Positions 10,315 through 20,760 of a DNA stretch of 64,000 nucleotides are shown in pieces. The position numbers were made by a program, and so were the translations under genes. The stretch's first letter is position 1, and each line of letters starts with the position of its first letter. The stretch is from Eutreptiella sp. 'Long Island Sound 2002' (lineage: Eukaryota; Euglenozoa; Euglenophyceae; Eutreptiales; Eutreptiaceae), in the NCBI GenBank assembly GCA_964036045.1, contig OZ038383.1:109341188-109405187 (forward strand), read 5' to 3'. The notes under the pieces are model-generated. The model saw only the letters and a program-made list of their open reading frames with translations. It did not search any database and was not told the DNA's origin.

Positions 10315-10906
10315 CTACCCCTTGCCCTCCCCATTTTTCCGAATTAGGGACTGGAAAAGTCGGCACTTGACCCACCACAAGGTGTAGTGACCCTTGCTTG
10401 GGTCAGAAAAAATTGGTTGGTCTGGCCCACAGCCCTTCTCAAGGACTTGGGCAGACCAGGGGGCAGCGGCTGCCTTGCGGCACACCGCTGAGTCTTTCCC
10501 CAAGGCCTTTTGCAGCCACTCAAGGAGGGGTACAACAGGGGTTGTGGGGGGGGGGGGGGCTTGTTCCAAGACCTCATCCCCATCCTCATCCCCATCCCCA
10601 TCCTCACCCTCTGGCACCACCACCTCTCCCTCCTCCCCCTTTACCCCCCCCCCCCCGTGTCCCTATCTTGGCCTCCTCTCTTCGTTTGCCTTCCTCCTGT
10701 CCTCCCGTTCCTTGCGCCGCTCGTCTTTCTCATGCCGCTGTTCCTCCTTCCCTTTGCGGCGGCTTTCAGAGGAGGCAGCGGCAGACAGCCCCGGCCCCCT
10801 CCGGGGGTGGAGAACTGCTGGCTACTGCAGCTGGATGAGCTGGAGGAGCTGCCGCTGCTACTCCCCCAGCTCTAGCCAGCTGCAGTCGGTCCTCCACTTT
10901 TTGCAT
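10315..10906 (-). CDS. Candidate exon of minus-strand gene remnant, charged coiled coil then LEW module
   Basis: Starts after a strong acceptor (ttttgtccccag) at 10907 on the minus strand. The first frame reads MQKVEDRLQLARAGG, and a second frame gives a highly charged helix (SRRKGKEEQRHEKDERRKE). A third frame (10623-10315) gives EGEDGDGDEDGD followed by PLLEWLQKALGKDSAVC and SKGHYTLWWVKCRLFQSL. The frame changes coincide with C runs at 10547-10558 and 10647-10657, so indels in homopolymers (biological or sequencing) probably split one ORF. The last part looks like a folded domain, but I do not recognise it. Confidence 0.4.
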
Positions 10907-11076
10907 CTGGGGACAAAAGCAGATGCAAACCTGGGGTTAAAATATGTCGTTTAATTTTTAGTTTTTCATTTTTCGTTTCAATTTTAAATGTTAAACGACC
11001 GCCGACAATAAATTAAACCAAAAACAGCAAAATGCACATGAAAGGCAAGCAAAAACACACACACGCAAGTACATAC
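10907..11076 (-). other. 170-nt spliceosomal intron, minus strand
   Basis: Donor gtatgt (11076-11071) and acceptor tttgtccccag (ending at 10907) on the minus strand, separated by T-rich sequence. It shares the ordered words cttgcgtgtgtgttt, ttttggtttaattt and gtcggcg with the intron-like sequence at 9841-9660. The conserved borders and the change of composition against the flanking GC-rich exons support a real intron. Confidence 0.6.
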
Positions 11077-12109
11077 CACCCTAGTTGTCATTTTCTCCAT
11101 CATTTTGTCCATCATTGCCTCCATCGTGGCTGGTCCATGGATAGGGCTTACAGGAGCTGGGGGTGCAAGGGAAAGGGACATCGGTGGGGGGCTGTGAGTA
11201 GACATGAGCATGGCCATTGTACATGGGGCCACGTGGGGGGTTCCTAGGGTCCTAAGGGAGGTCAAATTTCAAAAACCACCACTCCCATACTTGCAAAATA
11301 ACCTCTGCCTCCCTTTCTAGTAATGTGGCCCCTGGCATCCCCCCCCCCCCCCCCGGGGCGTGTGATCATTGTAGGCCCGTTTTAGGATGGCCTTTAGACT
11401 TTCAACCACATCCGCACACACCGCTCCCAACCCCACCCCCAAACGTGCCGCATTAGCCACTGCCGTGGTCACATCCTCCTCCATGTAGAGGAGGTGGTTG
11501 GACTGGGAGCCGGCCTTGCATCAATGTGCGCGGTAATCCCGCGCGACAGCAGACGCCCCCAGGTCAATGAAAGGGGGCGTGTTGCTGTACAAATCCCGAA
11601 GTAGATCCCTCATGGCAACCACGGCTTGCCATTCGGGGTCCTCCGGTGCATAGGCCAATAGTGGGCCCATCTCCTCCCAAGCAAGGAAGAGGGCCCTGGC
11701 CTCCTCCCTGTCGGGTGCGGCGGAGGCACCCAGCTTCACCCCCATGCGTGCTTGGTACAGCACGGCCTCGGCATTCTCCCTGGGGAGTGCCTCCAGGCGC
11801 GCCTCAGCAGAAGCGTCTTGAAGGTGGCCGATGGCCATGCAACAATGGAGGATGCATAGGAAGACCAAACGCCGGTCAACCACGATGTGAGGTTCCGCTC
11901 TGCACCCCCCACTATCGAAGCTCCGACCCGTCACCTGAGATTGGCGACGGGCGGGCGCCTCCAGTGCACGTCCACCCGCAACCACGTCGGCGCCGCCTTG
12001 TCCCACACCCCCATATTGTAAATAGACCCCACCTGGGGCGACGTGGACACCCCGATGAGGCGGCGAATAAACGGCTGGTCACCTCCAAGTTGCCCAACGA
12101 CTGCAACAC
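11077..12109 (-). pseudogene. Main exon of minus-strand gene remnant, unknown helical protein
   Basis: On the minus strand an acceptor (cttttgtag) at 12110 opens an exon that closes at the donor gtatgt at 11076. The principal frame (about 12040-11521) encodes a helical, Glu/Leu/Arg-rich protein with FLCILHCCMAIGHLQDAS, PDREEARALFLAWEEMGP and AVVAMRDLLRDLYSNTP. It runs through one in-frame TGA at 11521 and continues with NHLLYMEEDVTTAVANAA and ADVVESLKAILKRAYND. It changes frame at the G run 11340-11354, then reads LLEREAEVILQVWEWW and finally MEAMMDKMMEKMTT. The single stop plus a homopolymer shift suggests recent decay or sequence error. No domain is recognised. It may belong to a transposon rather than to the host. 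Confidence 0.5.
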
Positions 12110-13600
12110 CTACAAAAGAGTGTGTGCATTGATATCCGGGCAGAAATGTTTCGTTTAAATTTTAACTTAAAATTTTGTTCGGTTTAAAATTTAAACAAAT
12201 TTTCGTTTTTGAACGAGGAACTTTGAGACGAATTTAGCCCGAATTCAATACAACACAAAAGCGCCAAGTACGTGAAGGTTCTCGGCCCATATAGTGGCCA
12301 AAGCTGCCATGTCTTCGTCGCCTCACACGGCCATCCCAATGGCCCCCGGTGGAGGGGGGGGGGCGACTCCGCGGGCCCTAGGACGCCAACTACCCCTGCC
12401 CCCCCCCCCCCCAGGGGCCTTCGGCCAACAGGTAGTTGTCAAAGGTGTTGTTCAGGCGTCCATGGGCGCCAAAGGCGCCTGATGCTCCATGAACACCAAA
12501 GGTGCCCTAAGGCAAATTTTATCCAATTTGCACCCCAACACTATCCTTAAACCCAACCTTGACTCTAACGCCCACCCCCAACCCTCAGCCTACTCCTATC
12601 CCTACACCTAACCCTAATCAAGACTGAATATTGGGACCGAGCTGGTGGGGGACGGAACATCAGCTATGATTGGTGAGGGACGCCAAGAATGATTCACACA
12701 TTGATGGCTCTTGACAAAGTGAAATCAGCTTGCAAGTGAACCCCATCACCACGAGGCCCTCTTTCAAGGCTTTTTGGACTTCTGAGGGGCCAAAATGCCC
12801 CAAAATGGGCTCAAAATGGGCTCATTTCACCCGTTTGTGCACCCAAAATGGTCTAGTATGAGGTTTGGAAAAATGCGTTTTTGACCCATTTTTGACCCTT
12901 TTTGGTCCCAAAACAGCCCATTTTCAAGGCATTTTGGGATTTTCAGAGGACCAAAATGGGCCACCACAAGCTCAAAACGGTCCAAAAACACTTGTTTTAG
13001 CGTCGCACATGGTCTAGGATCATTTTTGAGAAAAGTCATCTTTTGCGTTTGTGTTTTGCCTTGTTGACGATAGGTGGAGGTAGCGGAAAAGTGATGTTCG
13101 GCAGGCGAACAGAAGTTTTTGACAGCTACTGGAACAGGAAGTCCAACAGGCAGAATATATGACAAACTGACAGATTGCATGTGAATTTTAAATGTTTTTG
13201 TGTGCTGAATTCAGTGCAATTTGTTATTACACTGCATATGTCTGGTGGGCCCACCTACTCACCCAGGTAGTGTGTTCCCCTGCATTCAGGGATTTCAGGA
13301 CTCTGCTTTTGATTGTTCGGAGTGGCATAAGTGGCATGACTTGCTTTGGATTTTCGACAATAGCTGTTTTGCGTTCGTGTTTTGCCTTGTCGACGATAGG
13401 TGGACGTCGCAGAAAACCACCTACTATCAAAGAGTGAAGGAACGGGAAAAAAGAAGGGCGGTCCATAGTGAAATTTAGTGAAAGAATTTTGAAAAAAAAA
13501 TTGCGAAATATTTTTGCACCAAGTTTTACCTCGTTTCTTCTCAGTTTTACCACATTTTACCAAGTTCTACCTCCTCTAGTGCTAAGTATTACCAAATACC
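12110..13600. other. No gene recognised; intron-like and duplicated segments
   Basis: 12110-12265 is AT-rich and probably the intron upstream of the exon ending at 12109. A minus-strand segment near 12340-12270 (MAALATIWAENLHV) could be a first exon but is weakly supported. 12545-12615 has irregular telomere-like words (ccctacacctaaccctaa). A segment of about 50 bp containing gtgttttgccttgt and gacgataggtgga occurs twice, at about 13035-13085 and 13367-13418. The rest shows nothing I can name. Confidence 0.45.
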
Positions 13601-14031
13601 CCTCACTTAGCTATTGCAGCATTTCCCCAACAACATTTCCAATTTAATTGAACGGACTCAGCAAGGACAGTGATAACAATAGGGCCTACACCCATAAGCT
13701 ACAATCTTCAGATGTGGCTTTCACCACAGCCAATTCTTTTGCCCTACTTGGGAGCTACAACATTGCTCTTGCGACCTATGTGTGCTGACACAGTTCCGGC
13801 AAGGCGATGCACAGAGCTTCAGTGTGCACAAACATGATTCCTATGAGATACTCTCCTGAGAATGAACTGCAGTTTGGATGTTATAGGATGACGGTCATTG
13901 TCATTGTGGCAATTTGAGGAACTGGAAGTAGTGGAGATAGTCAAACGCGGGCATTTCTTTGTGTCTTTGGTAGTGTACCTTTTGATGCCTGCCTTCCTCT
14001 TCCTGCCATATGTTGTCATTGTCCTCATGGT
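13601..14031. other. No gene recognised
   Basis: No supported ORF and no repeat recognised. A minus-strand ORF (14151-13819) runs antisense to the next feature and has no independent support. Confidence 0.5.
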
Positions 14032-14633
14032 GTGCAATGCAGCTTTTTCTTCTGCTGTCTTCTGGTTTCCATGGCACCTTGCGGCTTGATTGGTGATCTC
14101 TTCAGCTGGAAGATGATAGTTGACACCGCAACCTGTACTGAAGGAATCCAACAGATAGCAACTGGTGCCGCTACAAGTGATTACTTCACAGTGACGCAGG
14201 CTGCTGCCAACCCCAAGGCCGCCGTATCAGATGTGTCAGAGGAAGAGGAGGACATCCTGTCAGTGGAATGCACCAACATGCCGCCTGCGGCATGTCATCC
14301 AGCAGGGTTCAGGCATGTTATGGATCCACCGCATTTGCTTGATGTAATTGGGGCTCTAGCAAAAGAAGATGTTTTAACGGTAGGTTTGCTGCTGCCTGAC
14401 AAGCTTACTTCTGGAGGAGCTGCCGTGGAGGTGCTGCCTGACCCTACAACCGCAAGCAAAGGTGAAAAAAGCCTGAATGAAGATCGGTTTCCTTTTTCTG
14501 CCCATGGGCCATGCAACCACAGGGTGCATTGGAACCATTTGAAAACCAAACGGCGCCTTTCGTATTACAAGTGTGACTTTTGTGGCTTACATTGGCGCCA
14601 GCTGAGACCAACATTACTAGATCCTCGTGGCAG
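14032..14633 (+). CDS. Hypothetical protein with zinc-ribbon-like C-terminus, probably an exon
   Basis: The credible part begins near 14113, after the acceptor-like ctcttcag at 14098-14105. It reads an acidic linker (VSDVSEEEEDILSVE) and then a Cys/His/Trp cluster: GPCNHRVHWNHL followed by YYKCDFCGLHWRQLRP (C-X-H then C-X2-C with conserved Trp/Arg), typical of a small zinc ribbon. The frame meets the donor cag/gtatgcc at 14633/14634. A good acceptor, cattttgtag, ends at 15048. Joining the two would add only about nine residues before a stop. The ATG at 14032 lies in a hydrophobic leader that is probably intronic. Function unknown, likely nucleic-acid binding. Confidence 0.4.
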
Positions 14634-15239
14634 GTATGCCCGGTCACCCTGACACCAATGCTCACTGCACAGAGACGAGACGTGAGAATGCTGTGGCGCT
14701 ACAGACCAAGCTGACAGACCAAGGGCATGCACGATGTATTCCCCTGCACGGTGATGCCTGCAAATTATTGACACCGCCATTATGCTGTAAACGCATTTCA
14801 TCATGTCTGGTCCTTTGACGCTGATGTTTTCAAAAATTTTCAAAAATTATAGAAATTGCCTAGTCCCATTTCCTACAAGTCACAGGTGGCTCATCGTGCT
14901 TCGATAGAGCACTACATTGGAATTTCGTTCTTTCCATCATACCTCAGAGTGTACAGACATTTTATCAGCATGTCATCTGAGGGCAACGTTGCTGAGCTGT
15001 AATTCCAAAATGGGTTTCGTTTTAGGATTACAACCTCTCATTTTGTAGGTGTTTGGAGCTCTCCATCTCCCCATAACGCAGTTGGAACCGGATGTATCTC
15101 AGTCCATCTGGACTGATGAGGCGTCCTTTTATCAAGTCTTTGGTGGTGCTCTGTGTTGTCCCCACTCACCCCAAAGGTCATTGACCAATTCTGTAGGCCT
15201 TACAGGCCAACACACCTGTAGCATACTGCAATTTAGCGG
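14634..15239. other. Probable intron and non-coding sequence
   Basis: 14634-15048 has a donor and an acceptor consistent with an intron of the preceding exon. After 15048 only short ORFs are seen before the Harbinger-related repeats begin near 15240. Confidence 0.35.
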
Positions 15240-15839
15240 GGCCTTTAGCGCAGTGTGCGCGCAGTGCGACTATTTGGGCGCCTGGCCGTACTAGAGAACC
15301 ATACTTTGTGATACTATGGGCATCATTGTTGTTTGACGGTAGGTTTTTATGCTTCTTCCACGTTGGGGATATGGTATTTTCACTTAGTTTCATCCCTTTC
15401 CACCCCTTTTCACACATTTTGTGCTCATTTCCACCACATCCACTCCTTCTTGCGTTGATTTCTCCCCACCATACGACCGCAAGAAGGTAGGGGTTATGTA
15501 GCCATATTGACACATTTCCGTTGGTCCCTTCACTGCGCATCAAATAGGGTTCCAAGAGAACATGAAGAGTATGTTGCATGTTGGGGGGCACTGGGTGCCG
15601 TGCGCGCGCAGTGCAACTATTTGGGCGTCTGGCCGTACTAGAGACCCATACTTTGAGATGCCAGGGGCATCATTGTTGCCCCTAGCGTAGGTTTTGATGT
15701 TCTTGAGGTTCCTTCTTCCACATTGGGGATATGGCATTTTTGGATTTTCACCCAGTTTCACCCATTTCCACCCCTTTTCACACTTTTTTGCTCATCTCCA
15801 CCACATCCACTCTTTTCTAGGTTGAGTTCTCCCCACCAT

Positions 15840-16183
15840 GGGGACCGTGAGAAGGCAGGGGTGATGTAGCCATTTTGATTTTTCCCTGCCATGGGGACCC
15901 CGAGAAGGCAGGGGTGATGTAGCCATTTTCATTTCTCCCCGCCATGGGGACCCCGAGAAGGCACGGGTGATGTGGCCATTTTGATTTCTCCCCGCCATGG
16001 GGACCCCGAGAAGGCAGGGGTGATGTAGCCATTTTCATTTCTCCCCGCCATGGGGACCCCGAGAAGGCAAGGGTGATGTAGCCACTTCTGATTTTGTCCC
16101 CGTTTGGGGAACCCTGAGAAGGTATGGGTGATGTAACCATTCCACCCACACGTGGGCCCCCGAGGCGGCAGGGGTTAGGTAGC
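15840..16183. repeat. 53-bp tandem repeat, about seven units
   Basis: Units start at 15840, 15893, 15946, 15999, 16052 and 16106, with a diverged one near 16154. Each contains ggggaccccgagaaggcagg, then tgatgtagccattt, then tctccccgccat. Relatives occur at about 640-760, 33725-33900 and 41262-41350. In the 41-kb copy the units lie inside the Harbinger-like element just after the left-end module, so the array is an amplified internal part of that element. It encodes repetitive spurious minus-strand ORFs. Confidence 0.8.
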
Positions 16184-16927
16184 CATGCTGAGTGACAAAG
16201 GAAGCCAGAGCATCTACGTTGATCGCTTCAAAGGAAGTACCTTCACGGCACCCAAAGCCGTCCCGAGCTCTGCTTCGGTGGTTTCAGCAACTGTGTCATG
16301 TTGTGCGCACAAGTTGCTCATTCTGATTTTGTGCTTAGTGGACAATTGAACATAAAGAAGGATATGTGTTGTTGAGGATAGATACCCGGGGTGGCGACCG
16401 TCGCTGTCCATCGCTGTCCATAGCTTTCCACATTTTGCATGATGTCTTATGTGAAGGGAAGGTAGCTTGCATTTGTCTTCAGCTAGGGTAGTTTGGGTGA
16501 CCTAAATTTAGGAGCATTTGGAAGGGGTGTGCCTGGGGGCTCTTCGAGGGGAACCTAGTCTTAAAGTAGCACGCAGTGCAAGGACGCCCCCTTGTTACGT
16601 GCGATGTTGATGTTAGATGTCTGACATGATGGTGCGATATTGCGCGAGTACACAATGTTCAGGTACAACGAATTCCAGCACACATAAGTTTCAGTGGTGT
16701 AAAACCCATCAAAGTTGGATGCAACATTTTTCTGTGAAAAAAAATTTCCATGTCAGATTGCAATTTTCACACCCCTCGGCTACTTTGCAACCCCAAGGCT
16801 CGGGTAGTTGGGGTCGCCTAATTTTAAGGGCGTTTGGAAGGGGCGTGCCTGGGGCTCTTTGGGGGAAATCTAGTCTAAAAGTAGCGCGCAGTGCAAGGAT
16901 TCCCCCTAAAGGGGGGCACTTCAGAAC

Positions 16928-18415
16928 TTGCAGGCATCTTCAGGTGACATATCACACTGTGCGCAGGGAAGTGCTTCAAGTGGTCCAATCTTTCCCCACA
17001 GAGTTTGGGAATGGGGAGAATCATGGGTGAGTTCTGATTCTAGCTCAAGTTCCAATCTTGCAGCCCAGCCCAAACCTCAACCCAAACCTCAACCCAAACC
17101 TCAACCCAAACCTCAACCCAAACCTGAACCCAAACCTCAACCCAACCCTCAACCCAAACCCCAACCCAAACCTCAACGCAAATCTAAGTCCGCGAAAGGC
17201 AAACCCAAGCCCCAGCCCAACCCTGTGGAACCCTCCACGGAAAGAGAGTACACAGCGGAAGAGGTTGCGAGGGAGAACAAAAAGACAGAGGATGAGATTT
17301 TGGAATATCTCCTCGCCGTGTCTAAGAACTTGGCACACCCTTTGCACCCCGTCTACGACGATGGCAAGGGTGGTGGTGTCCAATGGTGGGTGAAACGGTG
17401 TAAGTCCACCTGTGTGCGTACCCAAGTTGCACGGATGGGTGCAGATGCCGAAACAATGGAGGAATTTTGGATGAAGTACGGGCACCCCGAGCTCCTCGAC
17501 CGTGAGTCATTGTTTCGATTTTTTTTCTGGATGAAACACACCCCACCGGCAGAGAGCGGTGCTTTCATGTCTCACGCAGAAGGTTCGGAGGTTGCCTGGC
17601 GGCAGAGTGTTGCCCGTGCTCGCGAATACCTTAACCATGTTGTTCAAGAGATTCGATGGGCCGACAGGTTGAATCCTTTCAACCATTGTCCCCATTTTCC
17701 ATTCTTTATGACGCATTTCACAGACTCCATGCCCATCAGTTCCATTGGCGGGATATGGAGTGCAGACTTGTGGAATCCTAAGTATGCGTCGCATGTTTAC
17801 AAGGTCACTGTTGCCGTTGATATGTTGGGCAACATTGTATGGATTTGCCCCTTGGCCCCCGGGACATCAGCAGATGTTTTGATTTGGGATGGGTACGGAC
17901 CTTCTCGTACCCGAGGGGATTTCTTTGATTTTGAAGTTGGGGGCCATGATGGCGCTTATAAAGGCCGGATTCATGTCATTGTGCCATTCATTGGAAGAAA
18001 GAATGGCACTTTGACAGCCCGCCAACAAGGTTACAACGATGTCCATGGGTGGTACAGGGCACGCATTGAGCAGCTGTTTGCTCGGTTGTGGCATTGGGGT
18101 TTGGTTAGGAACATCTGGCGTGGCGGCCCCAATGAGTTGCACCAGTCAGTCCGCATTTTGTTGCATTTCACTCAGTTTTGCATCCGAAGGCAAGTCCGTC
18201 ACCCCCCCTACGGACCATGGGAGCATGTCCCGCCTCAGGTTTGGACTGACCAAAGCAACTCGGCCGCCACGCAAGATGAGGCAGAGGATGAGGCGGAAGT
18301 GTGTGTTTTGTGTTGCCAAAGGCGCTCCACCATCACAGTTTGTGATGAGTGTAAGGAGCACTATTGTAATGAATGTATTGACACCCACACTTGTGGGACC
18401 AATGTTGTTTGTTAA
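16928..18415 (+). CDS. PIF/Harbinger-like DDE transposase with C-terminal zinc cluster
   Basis: A 495-aa intact ORF. Residues 47-85 are a KPQP dipeptide-type repeat encoded by a 12-bp DNA repeat, followed by a basic stretch and a Glu-rich helix. From about residue 140 to 440 it matches the DDE_Tnp_4 type. The first acidic residue is D266 (FTDSMPIS), followed by [12 protein letters not shown] and [12 protein letters not shown]. The second is D341 (GHDGAYKG), then IHVIVPFIG. The glutamate is E381 ([13 protein letters not shown]). These carry out cut-and-paste transposition by a metal-ion mechanism in the family. Residues 459-489 form an extra zinc cluster ([20 protein letters not shown]), B-box-like in spacing, which is conserved in copies B and C. 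The codon frame is undamaged, so it may be active. The true start could be downstream, because no upstream element limit fixes it. Confidence 0.85.
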   Translation: MQASSGDISHCAQGSASSGPIFPHRVWEWGESWVSSDSSSSSNLAAQPKPQPKPQPKPQPKPQPKPEPKPQPNPQPKPQPKPQRKSKSAKGKPKPQPNPVEPSTEREYTAEEVARENKKTEDEILEYLLAVSKNLAHPLHPVYDDGKGGGVQWWVKRCKSTCVRTQVARMGADAETMEEFWMKYGHPELLDRESLFRFFFWMKHTPPAESGAFMSHAEGSEVAWRQSVARAREYLNHVVQEIRWADRLNPFNHCPHFPFFMTHFTDSMPISSIGGIWSADLWNPKYASHVYKVTVAVDMLGNIVWICPLAPGTSADVLIWDGYGPSRTRGDFFDFEVGGHDGAYKGRIHVIVPFIGRKNGTLTARQQGYNDVHGWYRARIEQLFARLWHWGLVRNIWRGGPNELHQSVRILLHFTQFCIRRQVRHPPYGPWEHVPPQVWTDQSNSAATQDEAEDEAEVCVLCCQRRSTITVCDECKEHYCNECIDTHTCGTNVVC

Positions 18416-18611
18416 GTGCAACACAAATGACATTTGGAGTGGTTGAAGTCACAGATATTGCTTTATTTTGCAACGTGCTTTGTAGGGAAGGTGTGCAGTG
18501 CAACGTGGTCTACTTGGGGGGCTTCTCCATGGGAGGGTAAATCTGGGGCTGAAGTCGGGATAGTTAATACAAAAGTAGCGCGCCGGGCGCGCGCCGGGCA
18601 AACATTCCCCC

Positions 18612-20409
18612 TAGCACTGTTATGTAGTGTTGTGCGCACATATTATAATATCAATGCAGCACGACAACACATCATATGCCATTTCAGGGCTGTCAAAGCC
18701 CTTGCAGGTTGAACGAAGATGACCAGAGTGCCAGCATACACAAAACCAAATCAAAGCCCACCTCTAATGAGAAGATGTGCATCTGCTTATTGTGACCACA
18801 CCATTGTGTATCGCAGCAGCCAAAATGTGTCTGAATGGATGAATACATGGGATTTCCTATATATTGATGTATGCAGGTACACAGGATGTGTCCCTGGTGC
18901 TTTGTGCATCTTCTCTTATCAGTTACTGGCTTGCACAGGGCACGATGATTTGAGAGCCAGACAAGGGGTAGCATTTGCCAAACATTTTATCTCCACACCT
19001 CAACATTGCGTGCAGGTTGATCATTGTAGGACACAAGCCAAGCAGCATTCAGGAAAACTCAGTGGACAGGGTTGGGAAGCCTGGGCCAAAAGCCACTGCT
19101 TGGAGACAATGAATGCCAGAGATTTAGTGGACTTAAGTTTAACCCCTTCAACTTAAGTGGGAGCCCCCGTGTTCCTTTCAGTTGCCTTTGAATGTTTTCC
19201 CGCAGGGACCCACCATAGGCCAGCCCCTCATGGCGTCTGCATTCAGTTTTGCCCGCTCAGTTGCGGAGGGACAGGAGGGCAGGGGCCGTGGGCCATGGGC
19301 CTGGGGGAGAGCTACACCCGTCTGAATAGTAGCTTTTGTTTGCCTTTTGTTGACGTTTGTCTGGCACTCTGGTCATCCTTCCACAGATACGAGTAAGGCC
19401 CAGCACATGGGCCCTGGGACTGCCAGGGGTCTGGAGTTTTGTTATAAGGAAAACCAAAACCATTTTGATATAATGCCCAAATTCATGCACAGATGTGTGC
19501 CTGGAGCTGGAGTGCAAACGGTATATCTTGCGTCTTTATTGCTCCACACCTCAGCATGTCCCTTGCCTATTGGGTCGTTGTATGATTTGAAAGCAACTGA
19601 GCTACATACATGTGTGCTCAAACGAGCACAGGCCACCGTAGGTGCACTTTGGTGCATCAATGGAACCCCAGTACACCCAGTTTTTATGAATTTTTTTGTC
19701 GCTCATGCCTCACGTGCATATCGGGGTGCCTGTGGGCTGGTATTAGACTCTGCTCATCTTCAGTATGTGTCCAATCCGCTACCACAGTCATCTGTGTGAT
19801 CATCATCGAGGAGCTGGACTGCTGTGAACTTTGAGCCTGAGAAGTCATCTCCAGCACCACACAGTGAGCAGGCTATGCCAGCTTGTCTTGGTTGGTCTGC
19901 CCGACCCCAACAAACAAATCCAAACTGAAATAACTGATAGTTAGGGAGATAGCAAGTCAGGGACAAATGAATGGATGAGCTGATGAGAGTGAGAATATGA
20001 TTGAAGAATGCTACGTCGCAGAGGGAGAGATTTTGGATGAAAGGTCGCTGATTTGAAGTGATGATTTGTGACAGAAGCGCAAGGCAGATACTTCTGCCTG
20101 ACCGCAGACGCGTGGCCGCAAGGTATACCCTGCTGGTTGTTTATACCTCTTCTGGAAATTCGAGGACTGTTTTGTAAAACACCTTGAAGAGGCCAGCAAT
20201 TCAAACCGTGATGAACCGTGGCATGGCCATGATTCGCTCCCCGACTGGGCCGCTTTTGAGATAGGCGGATGTACAAAAAAAAACCCAAAACTGAATTGAA
20301 AGAACTGAATTAAACTGAAGGCTGTGTGCAGGCAGGCTTGGATGGAGCATAGTGGCGGGTCCACACCTGACCTTTGAGGCCTCCAAAAGGATGAAGTCTA
20401 TTCCTGTGT
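18612..20409. other. No gene recognised
   Basis: Several ORFs of 70-150 codons exist (for example 18719-19156 and 19347-19799), but none shows a domain, repeat partner or convincing composition. Words such as 'cctggagctggagtgc' and acceptor-like sites suggest decayed exons. Nothing can be named. Confidence 0.4.
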
Positions 20410-20760
20410 GTGTTGTGCCTTCATCATACTTGTGCATCGCTTCCCAAGCATACCAGTCTTTGTGTCTCGTTTTCGGACACTGAGCCGGTACACCCCATCT
20501 CCACTCTATTGCAGGAAAGGGAGGAACAAGCAGCGGGGCAGTGGATACGACACTGTGTTGAGTTACCAGGTCGGGCCAGGGGATGGGTGCAGGAAGTTTT
20601 TCCGATGCACCACACAATTATTGTATAGCATGCGTATAGTGGGCGACAGTGTTCGTCAGCAAGGGTCTGTGTGGAGCGACACGGACTGGCCACACGCGAG
20701 CAAGGCTACCTGTCAGAGCAGGCGCAGTGTACATTCAGCCATCATCATGGCAAGTCATTA
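20410..20760 (+). pseudogene. Decayed coding segment paralogous to 37250-37557
   Basis: The frame at 20410-20628 reads STLLQEREEQAAGQW, CVELPGRARGWVQEVFPMHH, then a TAG. In the same order the 37-kb ORF reads RLCTELPGMARQGQGWVRD and HARHSTMLYS. Beyond the stop, VERHGLATREQ pairs with MKHGRASREA. Two diverged copies sharing this pattern imply a coding origin, but the function is unknown. The copy here has a stop and probably lost its neighbours. Confidence 0.4.

Larger units (their letters stand above)
15240..18611 (+). mobile_element. PIF/Harbinger-like element, copy A (composite)
   Basis: The right end is clear: agtagcgcgccgggcgcgcg, then ccgggcaaacattccccc ending at 18611, flanked by CTA. 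The same end occurs at 28027 and 41678. Left-end modules, recognised by gcgcagtgcgactatttggg and the following 'ccatactttgtgat' block, appear at about 15252 and again at about 15605. Right-end modules, without or with diverged GC-rich tips, also occur at about 16483-16590 and 16797-16907. The region is therefore a pile of at least two or three insertions, with the last one carrying the intact transposase gene. The true left tip of that copy is not certain. Confidence 0.7.

Noticed and set aside
12545-12615. Interstitial telomere sequence
   Set aside because: Words like cctaaccctaa are irregular and not a repeated array.
17045-17485. Minus-strand ORF of 146 aa inside the transposase gene
   Set aside because: Antisense of the KPQP repeat; Phe/Gly/Leu periodicity is a shadow of the 12-bp DNA repeat.
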